DNA of 60,580 nucleotides from Acidobacteriota bacterium (GTDB taxonomy: Bacteria > Acidobacteriota > Blastocatellia > Pyrinomonadales > Pyrinomonadaceae): positions 1 through 60,580 of the forward strand of contig JAIVJZ010000051.1 in the NCBI GenBank assembly GCA_020199775.1, read 5' to 3'. Positions within the stretch are counted from its first letter, which is position 1. Every line of letters begins with the position of its first letter. The notes beneath the pieces are model-generated. The model was not told the DNA's origin and searched no databases. It saw only the letters and a program-made list of their open reading frames with translations. Below are positions 38,205-45,121 of the stretch, piece after piece. Made by a program: the position numbers and the translations under genes.

Positions 38205-39589
38205 TATGAAGCAGGCGGTGGTGTCAAGCACTATTTCACACACACCTCACCCCTCATGGCATGTTTCTGCCACTGCCCAAAGTTTATTGATCTCCTGCGC
38301 ATGAGATCGCACCTTTGTTGTTGGTATCGAATTATTCCTCGTCCGGTCAGCGTGTCGAGTTGCGATCAATCATCTATGCGGGCACAAAAGGCCCATGAGG
38401 TTCACTTCGCTCTCTCCCTTGTAAGGAAGAGGCCGGTCGCCCAATCACAAACCCCAGGCATCCAAGAGCCTATGTTGCAAGCCGGGCAGGCCGTGCTTCG
38501 ACACCTCTGGCGCGGAACTCCGCATAATCTATCCGGTCGCGCAAGAGAATGTAGCTGCGAATCAGCAGCTTTCGTGCGGCTGCGACCTTCGCCTTTTGTG
38601 CACCGCGCTTGTGGCAGAGTCGCAGATAGAATCTCTGCAACTGCTCATCCCGTCTCACCGCTGTTTGCGCTGCTTCCACCAGCAGGTAGCGCAAGAGTCG
38701 TGACCCACCTTTACTGATGGAGCCGAACTTTTGTTTACCTCCCGACGAGTACTCCACGGGTTCGAGTCCCACATAAGCGGCGACCTTCCGGCCTCCCGCA
38801 AAGCGCGACACCGGCTCTAAGCCATGCACCAACGCGAGTGAAGTGAGCAACCCGATGCCTGGGTGAGTCTGTAACCTGAGCACCCGTTCATCCTGTCTGG
38901 CTTGCTCACTCAACCAGCCGTCAAGTTCTTTAATGCGCTCGTCGAACTTGGCCACAAAAGTGAGCCATTCGCTTCGTTGACGCGCCATCGCTGCACTCAT
39001 CGGCAGTTCGAGGAAACGCTCGCGCCCCTTCTGGCTGAACAGCGTCGCGCGCTTGGCCGCGCCTGCACTGAAGGCCAGCGCCTGTAAGCTGTTCTTGCAC
39101 TTGGTGCGCAGCTGCACCAGCCGATGACGGTAATGCAGCAGTCGCAATATCTCCCGGCTGTCAAATGAAGGCCGATGCACCTGCGGGAACTCCTGTCGCA
39201 GCAGCAGGTCGAGCAGCAACTCGGCATCGCGCCGATCAGTCTTCTGTCTGCTGCGTGCGCGACGGCGAATCTCGGTCGAGTTACCGATGAAGACTTGATG
39301 GCCGAGCGTCTCCAGTAGTTCAATGAACCAGGTGCTGTAGCCACTGGCTTCTAAGCCGATGATCACGTCGCCTGTGAACTGAGCGTAGAAGGCACGCACG
39401 TCATCTTTGTCGTGATGAAGTTCCCGGCACTGGATGACGCCATCAGCCGTGTCGCAATAACAAATAGTCTGTTGACGAGCGTGGAAGTCCACACCACAAT
39501 ACATGGTCATAGGCACCTCCTCTGAGCGATCTCATGCGCAACAGGAGTGTATCGCAGCTCACACGTGAGTTGGAGGTGCCTGCTTCATA
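38205..39589 (-). mobile_element. IS110-type insertion sequence (copy B)
   Basis: 1385 bp between TATGAAGCAGG inverted ends, flanked by the same junction bases as copy A. Non-coding flanks are conserved with copy A, including the GGCACCTCCA block, GATCTCATGCGCA and the GATCGCAACTCGACACGC block. Confidence 0.83.
38470..39510 (-). CDS. IS110-type DEDD transposase/recombinase (copy B)
   Basis: 346 aa from MTMYCGVDFHARQQ, preceded by GGAGGTGCC. Same motifs as copy A: GVDFHA, IGLEASGYSTW, TDRRDAELLLD, SISKGGSRLLRYLLVEA. Differs by scattered substitutions, mostly conservative (for example a QEFPQVHRPSFD stretch), so both copies appear functional. Confidence 0.92.
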   Translation of the reverse strand: MTMYCGVDFHARQQTICYCDTADGVIQCRELHHDKDDVRAFYAQFTGDVIIGLEASGYSTWFIELLETLGHQVFIGNSTEIRRRARSRQKTDRRDAELLLDLLLRQEFPQVHRPSFDSREILRLLHYRHRLVQLRTKCKNSLQALAFSAGAAKRATLFSQKGRERFLELPMSAAMARQRSEWLTFVAKFDERIKELDGWLSEQARQDERVLRLQTHPGIGLLTSLALVHGLEPVSRFAGGRKVAAYVGLEPVEYSSGGKQKFGSISKGGSRLLRYLLVEAAQTAVRRDEQLQRFYLRLCHKRGAQKAKVAAARKLLIRSYILLRDRIDYAEFRARGVEARPARLAT

Positions 39590-39600
39590 ACATCACAACC

Positions 39601-39759
39601 GAACAAGTCGATGTAAACCCTGCTACCCCACTTACCTTTCATCGAATTAGCAAATAGCGTGGCGTAATACCCGACCAGCCTGTACTTCTCTTCGCCCCAT
39701 TCACTAATGTCCGGCGTGCTAAGGCCGTCATCTTCTAATTCGGGAAGCTTAAAAGTCAT
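39601..39759 (-). pseudogene. tcmP: 5' fragment of a three-Cys-motif partner gene (tcmP), cut by the composite IS
   Basis: About 53 codons: TPDISEWGEEKYRLVGYYAT, then SMKGKWGSRVYIDLFG. The core W..K...L..Y...F...W..RVYID(L)FAG is typical of TcmP proteins, and the reading stops where the IS6-type terminal repeat begins, just at the DLFAG glycine. The remaining 3' part is not found on the other side of the composite unit, so it was deleted or moved. Confidence 0.68.
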
Positions 39760-39927
39760 TCAATGGGCTCTTGGTGAGAAGGATGGTTTCATTTCCTACT
39801 ACTCTTCTTCGCTAGCTTTTGCAACGTCATTCTTCACTCATCTATCAATGACAGATGTAGAAGGGGACAAAGAGCAGGAGTGATGTCTAAGTGGCTTAGA
39901 TGGCTCAAGACTATGAACAACTTATCC

Positions 39928-39948
39928 GATAAGATTTCCCATCTTATC
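39928..39948 (-). terminator. Hairpin after the small gene at 39949
   Basis: GATAAGAT-TTCCC-ATCTTATC, a perfect 8-bp stem directly following the stop codon of the minus-strand gene. No good T-run follows, so termination is uncertain. Confidence 0.35.
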
Positions 39949-40155
39949 CTATGCTGCCTCTGGAGGGTTTGCCTCTTCTGTCTGCCACTTACTAGGCACT
40001 TGTTGCTGCTTCTGCATAGTTTGAATCAAAGTCTTCAACTCATCGGCTTCAAGGTCTGGTTGCCGAGTTCGATTGCTGATTACACGCCAGCCGTTGGGAT
40101 TTATGCGCTCGGTCAAATGGTCTAGAAGATTTTCCGATTCATCTGTGATAGCCAT
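39949..40155 (-). CDS. Small protein of unknown function
   Basis: 68 aa: MAITDESENLLDHLTERINP, then polar helical stretches (QPDLEADELKTLIQTMQKQQ). The ATG is preceded by AGAGGT at good spacing, and the composition is coherent. It lies 33 bp after the winged-helix gene on the same strand and may be the third gene of that operon. Confidence 0.45.
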   Translation of the reverse strand: MAITDESENLLDHLTERINPNGWRVISNRTRQPDLEADELKTLIQTMQKQQQVPSKWQTEEANPPEAA

Positions 40156-40188
40156 TCGTGACCTCTTTCATGCCCTGTAAATTTACCG

Positions 40189-41283
40189 TCAATTCCCTTC
40201 TTTCCTGAGTTGCTCGTGCTTACACCGGGCCACGCCGCCCTCAGTCCCCTGCGGGTAGTAAAAACCTGTGCCGTTGCAATCGGGACATTGGCTGGTGTCA
40301 AAATTAGAAGATGGGTTTGCCTCCTCAGGATGCAAAAACCTTTCAATCAGCTCATCGGCCTCGCCAGTACGTTGAATGGTAGTGGCATAGCCGCCGGGAT
40401 TGTTAATCCCCTGACCTGTTGATTGCAGGTGCTTGGCGTACCTACGGCATTCTTCAATTGTGAATTTGGAACCCACACGCACCCTCGCCGCAGGCGCGTC
40501 CTGTGTTTGTGTGGTTTCTTTTTGTGTATTTACTTTATTGGGTTCGGTTATCGCACCCCCTGTGAATTTCGCACCCCCTGTATTTTTCACACCGGCTGTG
40601 GATTTCGTTGTGGCTAGGCGGGGTAAAAGCACCTCAAAAGTGATGCCCCTTTCTGACTGAATCTTATTAGCTAGATCAACACTCAAGCGCTTAATTAACT
40701 TTCGCTGTTCCAGATCCTTTAGAAAGATGCGAATCTGTGTTTCACTGATATTACAGGTACTTGCGAGCTTTGGGAGGGAAACGTGACAAGTGTTTGAGCC
40801 AAATCCTGCTGCTAGTCGGTAAAGCCGCATGAGAACAACCTGGCAACCAGGTTTGAGGGTTGGGAGGATTACGTCGGTGATTTCATGAGGCGTTCGCAAG
40901 TGTGGAGCATCAGGAGGTAATAAACTAGCCCCTCTGATTTTCACAGGGGCTGTGGTTTCCGCAGGCGGTTCGTTTCGTGGCGGCTGGCCGGTGCGATTTG
41001 TACCTGCTGCGTATTCCGTAGGGGGTGTGGTTTCCGGTGCCGGTGGGGTTTCCTGTGGGGGTACGAATTCCGTAGCTGGTGTGGTATGCGGTGGGGGTAC
41101 GAATTCCGATGCGGGTGCGATTGTCGGGGCGGGTGTGGTTTCCGAAGGGGGTGCGGAATTCGTAGGGGCGATTTTAAGTGTTGAGGAAGATTGTTCTTCT
41201 TTTTCCTCTTGAGCACGCCGCTCTTTCTCCAATCGTAAGATTGCGGCTAAACCACCGGTCTTTGGTTTAAGATTACTGCTCAT
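40189..41283 (-). CDS. Winged-helix, replication-initiator-like protein with Pro/Thr-rich linker
   Basis: 364 aa. The start is ATG 41283, which overlaps the ATPase stop codon by 11 bp; a longer frame upstream lies inside that gene. Residues about 25-120 are a low-complexity linker of imperfect repeats (TTPAPTIAPASEFVPP and similar). About 125-230 form a winged-helix region (GCQVVLMRLYRLAAGFG, LASTCNISETQIRIFLKDLE, RKLIKR). The end has a zinc-binding look: CPDCNGTGFYYP and a later CKH. DNA-binding replication or partition proteins have this layout. Coupled to the ATPase by overlap. Confidence 0.62.
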   Translation of the reverse strand: MSSNLKPKTGGLAAILRLEKERRAQEEKEEQSSSTLKIAPTNSAPPSETTPAPTIAPASEFVPPPHTTPATEFVPPQETPPAPETTPPTEYAAGTNRTGQPPRNEPPAETTAPVKIRGASLLPPDAPHLRTPHEITDVILPTLKPGCQVVLMRLYRLAAGFGSNTCHVSLPKLASTCNISETQIRIFLKDLEQRKLIKRLSVDLANKIQSERGITFEVLLPRLATTKSTAGVKNTGGAKFTGGAITEPNKVNTQKETTQTQDAPAARVRVGSKFTIEECRRYAKHLQSTGQGINNPGGYATTIQRTGEADELIERFLHPEEANPSSNFDTSQCPDCNGTGFYYPQGTEGGVARCKHEQLRKEGN

Positions 41284-42106
41284 CTTCAGACTCACTATCA
41301 ATTTCAAGTTCCATTTCGGCGTAGGCGGTGTCAACTAAATCAACGGATACGCGCTCCATACGAGCGAGTTTAGCCATCTCAAATGAGATTGCACAAAGTC
41401 GAAGAGTTGATCTGGGAATACCGCCTGTGAGGGCATATAACCTTTCAATTGATTCGGGGGGGAAGGGATTCTTAATCTTTCGGAGTTTACAGCGGTGTTC
41501 GATCATTCCGTCTAATTCGTCGGGGGCGAGAGGCGAAAGCACGCTCGGAGCCACCAACCGACTGTAGAGAGCCTTTTGCTGTGGTGCCAATAACTTAGTG
41601 CGTAATTCAATCTGGCCAGCTAACACTACCTGAATCAGTTTCGACTCATCGGTCTCGTAATTAAGTAGGGCTCGAACGAGTTCCAAAATGCCGGGAGTCA
41701 GGTTTTGCGCCTCGTCAATAAAGAGCGCGACGTTCCGATCCGCAGCGTATTGCTCACCCAGCCAATTCTCTAACTCGCGCTGCTGGGCTTGGGCACTACG
41801 ACGTAGGGGAATGCCTGCGGCGGTGCAAATATGCGTTAGAAAGGCGTATTCTGTTTTAAAACTGGGAGAGGGAATTAATATGGAGAGTGTGTCATCACTG
41901 GCGTCGTAATCCGCGTGGAGGTAGCGAACTACACTCGTCTTGCCGAGTCCTGGTTCACCCAAAATAACACTGAACCCCTGCCTCTCGTCGATGGTAAATC
42001 TGACCCTGAAAATTACGGCCTCGAGTGCCGGTGTCAAAAACAAACCTGTCGGCGAAGGGCTGATTGAGAAGGGCGTCTTAGTCCTTTTGTGGGGTCGCGG
42101 GTCCAT
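41273..42106 (-). CDS. AAA ATPase of the ExeA/TniB/TnsC-like group
   Basis: 277 aa. Walker A GEPGLGKTS (about 50-58), Walker B ALFIDEAQN (about 131-139), sensor region VVLAGQIELR, and arginine-rich LYSRLVAPSVL. The C-terminal helical lid ends with AYAEMELEIDSESEDEQ. The closest pattern is the family used as target-site regulators in Tn7/Tn5053-like transposons or as GspA/ExeA-type ATPases. No DDE transposase gene is next to it. First gene of an operon with the winged-helix protein. Confidence 0.75.
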   Translation of the reverse strand: MDPRPHKRTKTPFSISPSPTGLFLTPALEAVIFRVRFTIDERQGFSVILGEPGLGKTSVVRYLHADYDASDDTLSILIPSPSFKTEYAFLTHICTAAGIPLRRSAQAQQRELENWLGEQYAADRNVALFIDEAQNLTPGILELVRALLNYETDESKLIQVVLAGQIELRTKLLAPQQKALYSRLVAPSVLSPLAPDELDGMIEHRCKLRKIKNPFPPESIERLYALTGGIPRSTLRLCAISFEMAKLARMERVSVDLVDTAYAEMELEIDSESEDEQ

Positions 42107-42985
42107 AATTAACGCCTTATAGCATTATTGTCTATAGTTGACAACAAAAATTATCAGCCCCGCTCTGATAATTAACCTTAATTCCGCCTGCCTTTGTCCC
42201 TTTTACGTTAACTTGCTCGGGGGATGGAGGACACCGCCTGCGACCACACGATGTTCGGCAGTGCAATATTTGAATTTCAGGAACAATCTAGGAGAGACAT
42301 TTGCGATCATCTATTTCTGTCCCTCCTATATTGAATTTCTCTCTAGGATTAGGCCAGCGTTGAGCGATAAATATAACTGCATCGAGTATATAAATTGTTT
42401 CACGCCATGCTTTGTGGTAATTCCGATAATGCTATTTTTGCGAATACAACTGCTAACTGTTTCTATTCAGCTATCGCGTAAACTCAAGCAAACATAAGGT
42501 GAAGTGGGCGCGCAACGATGCTATCGAGGTGCCGCCTCTCAAATGCCTTTGACGGCGCATTAGATTTTTCCTCAGAGAAATTATGTGGATAAGCTAGGGC
42601 ATGATTCGGCTGTCAGTTCGACCATAAAATGAATCTCTTCGCGAATAAAGTGATTCCAATTCGACCATAAAATGATTCCGCTCACTATTTTCGGCGATAT
42701 AATCAGAGCCGAAGTCTCCCTGTATCCATCCTTACGCCTATTCTTGGACACAACTCCCACCCCTTGGGTTTACCTCTGCATCTCTCGCCGGGGCTGTAGT
42801 GATTCTAAGTGCAAATTCGCTAATGCCGTCGGGTTTTTAGTTACTACAGCCCCTCCTCTTAGTATGATGGCTCAGTCGACCAAGAAATAATTTTTCAGCC
42901 TTTTGGTCGCACATTAGACAATGCTTGTCCGTAATACGTGACAGCAGGGAACATTCTTAAGAATATCTAAACCGGGAAGAGATTA
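42107..42985. other. Non-coding region between divergent operons
   Basis: 880 bp, AT-richer than both sides, no convincing frame. It separates the minus-strand ATPase/winged-helix unit from the plus-strand Ubl island. It contains the iterated repeats described separately and probably both promoters. Confidence 0.5.
42611..42679. repeat. Three iterated 20-bp repeats beside a TGTCAG terminus
   Basis: TGTCAG at 42611, then TTCGACCATAAAATGAATC (42617), TTCGCGAATAAAGTGATTCC (42638) and TTCGACCATAAAATGATTCC (42660), spaced 21-22 bp, or two helical turns. This is the layout of a transposon end with several transposase-binding sites, or of replication iterons. Confidence 0.7.
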
Positions 42986-43825
42986 ATGACGCAGGAGCAA
43001 TCCTCAACCGAGACGGCTGCAGACATTTTTAACAGGATGTTCGAAGCCCTGCCTCCCTTGGACTCTGCTCAATACCTTGAACTGTTAGAGACTGCTACAG
43101 CGGCGGATTTGCCCGCGCAGGTGCTCGCCCGCGCGTACCGGCACCTCTGCGTTGCGGGGTGCGAAGGTGCCGCCAACGCGACCCTCGCGCGGCTGGTCGG
43201 GAGCGGCGGCAGATACGGCTACCTCGCGTCGCTGCGGCGCCTGGCGTTCAGAGAAGTGGCGCGCGGGCAATACTGGTACGACGCCGACGATCTCATGCAA
43301 GCCGCCGTAATCGAAATCGTGAAAACTCTGCCCTCGCCGCGCGGAGAACTCGCCGAGAGGGCTTGGGTGCTGTTTACCCATCAGCGGTTTCAAGACGGCT
43401 GGCGCGAGTTGAACGGTCGGCGGGGCGAGAAAATCCGGGGCGTGAGGGTCGAGCCTACGGTCGACCAAGAGTCGGGCGAGGTGTTCGACCCGGTTGAGGA
43501 AACGGACGGGGCGACCGCCCCGTGGCACGCCCTAGCGGGGGAGAGCGACCTGCCGTGGCTTGATAATTTCATCCGGGAGACAGTGGCGAAAATCGCAGAC
43601 CCGCTGACGAGGCGAGTCGCCGAAGATCAGTTCGGCGACGACCCGTCGCCCATCTCCGCCGGCGCGTCAGCCGGTGGCAAGCCGCCCCTGACCGAACAGC
43701 TCGGCGAGAACCGCTTCAAAATTCGTCGCGTCTTGCACAACGCGAAAGCGAGACTGGCGGCGGCGCTGCTGGCGCAGCGCCAACGCGAAATTGATGCCGA
43801 GTGGTTGCGGCGCTTTCTGGGTTAG
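42986..43825 (+). CDS. Sigma-70-like regulator
   Basis: 279 aa. Central residues GYLASLRRLAFREVARGQYW and DADDLMQAAVIEIVKTLP recall sigma region 2, where a polymerase-binding DLxQE helix sits; the C-terminal part TEQLGENRFKIRRVLHNAKA resembles a region-4 helix-turn-helix. The length and extra N-terminal 60 residues are not standard, so it may be a divergent sigma or a sigma-derived regulator. It is the first gene of the plus-strand island and would be a candidate regulator of the downstream genes. Confidence 0.5.
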   Translation: MTQEQSSTETAADIFNRMFEALPPLDSAQYLELLETATAADLPAQVLARAYRHLCVAGCEGAANATLARLVGSGGRYGYLASLRRLAFREVARGQYWYDADDLMQAAVIEIVKTLPSPRGELAERAWVLFTHQRFQDGWRELNGRRGEKIRGVRVEPTVDQESGEVFDPVEETDGATAPWHALAGESDLPWLDNFIRETVAKIADPLTRRVAEDQFGDDPSPISAGASAGGKPPLTEQLGENRFKIRRVLHNAKARLAAALLAQRQREIDAEWLRRFLG

Positions 43826-43861
43826 TTGATCGGAGATTGGCGCGATTTCTCTACACCCGAC

Positions 43862-44122
43862 ATGCCGACGGTACTAAGACACAATGGCTTCCAAGTGCGC
43901 ATTTATACAAATGACCATCCGCCTTCACACGTGCATGTGTTTAAGGCGGAAGGCGAACTCGTGTTTAACCTCGGAAGCGAGTCGGAAGCCCCGCGCATGG
44001 TCAAAGAGTTGTCTCCCATGAACCCATCAGATGCGCGCCAGGCGGGCGCCATCGTGAGAGAGCAAAAGCATTACCTGCTCCGAGAATGGAGAAAGATTCA
44101 TGGAAACCAAAAAGAAGTTTGA
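43862..44122 (+). CDS. DUF4160-domain protein
   Basis: 86 aa from the ATG that begins MPTVLRHNGFQVRIYTNDHP; an in-frame TTG 36 bp upstream is the alternative start. The family signature P(S/P)HVHVFKAEGELVFNL is clear. DUF4160 proteins usually pair with a DUF2442 protein, and the pair is suspected to be a toxin-antitoxin-like unit. Here it overlaps the next gene, which starts with a DUF2442 domain, by 23 bp. Confidence 0.85.
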   Translation: MPTVLRHNGFQVRIYTNDHPPSHVHVFKAEGELVFNLGSESEAPRMVKELSPMNPSDARQAGAIVREQKHYLLREWRKIHGNQKEV

Positions 44123-45116
44123 CGAAGAATACGGGCGGGCGAAACGGGAGGGCGAGCGCGCCAACGCGGTCGAGCCCCGCGCGCTCTCCGCCCGCTACGA
44201 CCCTGATACTCGCCAAGTGATTATCCGCCTGATGGGAGGGGGAGATTTCGCCTTCTCCCCAGAGCTATTCCCTAATCTTCGCGGCGCTGCCCCCGGGGAG
44301 CTGGAGGGGGTCGAAGTGACGCCCTCCGGCGAAGGTCTCCACTGGGAGAGTCTGGACGAGGATTTGAGCGTCCCGGCTTTGCTGCAGGGAGCCTACGGAC
44401 CCAGGGCGGCGGCGGGAGACGCGCCCCCTCGTTCCGGCGTAGGACTCCCCGAAGGCTTGTGCGCGCAGTTGGAAACGGCGTGGGTCACCGGGCGTGACGA
44501 CGCGGCGGTTGATCGGCTGGCGGCTGAACACCCCGAGCACGCCGAAGCACTTTATGACTTTTTTGCGCTGCTGGTCGAGTGCGAACTGGCGGCACCGCCT
44601 CCGCAGGCGGACGCTGGGCAGTCGGCTGCCCGCACGCTGTCGTGGCTCTGGGAGGAAGGGTTCGCCCTGGCTAACAGGATCTCCAGGGAGGAGTCCGTAA
44701 GGACGCCGGAAGCCTCGCCAGACGCGCCCGCCGGGGTCGGCGGCGCGGTCGGACCGAGACCGGCGGAGCAAGCGCAGGCGGCACCTCTCGCTTACCTCGG
44801 TCTGTTGCAGGAACGCACGGGGCGCGACGTCGATGAAATCACGGCAGGCATGGACGTCGAGCCATCCGTCATCAAGTTCGTTCAACGACAGCCCGCAGAC
44901 AAATTTAAGCGCGTGAGAGGCGAGATCGTCCGCCGGGGCGCTGAGACTTGGGGCGTGGGCGAAGAGGAGGGGGCGGAGGCGTTAGCCATGCAGTTGCCCA
45001 TGGCGGCGCTGCGCAGGTCGTCGGCGGAGTCGCTGACGTACGAGCAGGTCATCAGCCGGTCGGGGATGAGTGCCGAGAAGAAAAGGCTCTGGCTGGAACT
45101 GGCTAGCGAGGGTTGA
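44100..45116 (+). CDS. DUF2442 domain fused to a helical, HTH-like tail
   Basis: 338 aa. Residues about 20-100 are DUF2442 (VIIRLMGGGDFAFSPELFPN, then HWESLDEDLSVPALLQGAYG). The rest is helical and acidic or alanine-rich; the end (ERTGRDVDEITAGMDVEPSV, then ESLTYEQVISRSGMSAEKKR) looks like a helix-turn-helix region. In ordinary pairs DUF2442 is a short stand-alone antitoxin-like protein, so this long fusion is unusual. It is followed by the M78-helicase gene, whose peptidase domain could have this kind of protein as substrate (inference). Confidence 0.7.
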   Translation: METKKKFDEEYGRAKREGERANAVEPRALSARYDPDTRQVIIRLMGGGDFAFSPELFPNLRGAAPGELEGVEVTPSGEGLHWESLDEDLSVPALLQGAYGPRAAAGDAPPRSGVGLPEGLCAQLETAWVTGRDDAAVDRLAAEHPEHAEALYDFFALLVECELAAPPPQADAGQSAARTLSWLWEEGFALANRISREESVRTPEASPDAPAGVGGAVGPRPAEQAQAAPLAYLGLLQERTGRDVDEITAGMDVEPSVIKFVQRQPADKFKRVRGEIVRRGAETWGVGEEEGAEALAMQLPMAALRRSSAESLTYEQVISRSGMSAEKKRLWLELASEG

Positions 45117-45121
45117 GGTTC

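Larger units (their letters stand above)
37365..39600. mobile_element. Composite unit: IS6-type element with an IS110-type element in its end (copy B)
   Basis: Inverted relative to copy A at 20297-22537 and of nearly the same size (2236 against 2241 bp). Order: IS6-type left end GGCTGTGTTGCAGG, transposase, interrupted right end, IS110-type element, then the last 7 bp GGTTGTG (reverse strand) of the IS6-type end. On its right it has cut a tcmP gene. Confidence 0.8.

Noticed and set aside
38758..38770. GGGTTCGAGTCCC, which resembles a tRNA T-loop
   Set aside because: It lies inside the IS110-type transposase gene (copy B) without the other tRNA arms; copy A has the related sequence in coding phase.
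42611..42679. Short regular repeats as a CRISPR array
   Set aside because: Only three 20-bp units with 1-2-bp gaps, no spacers of constant length and no cas genes.
44265..44885. Antisense frame over the DUF2442 gene
   Set aside because: The sense strand has the known domain and codon bias; the antisense protein is a repeat of Arg and Gly shadows.
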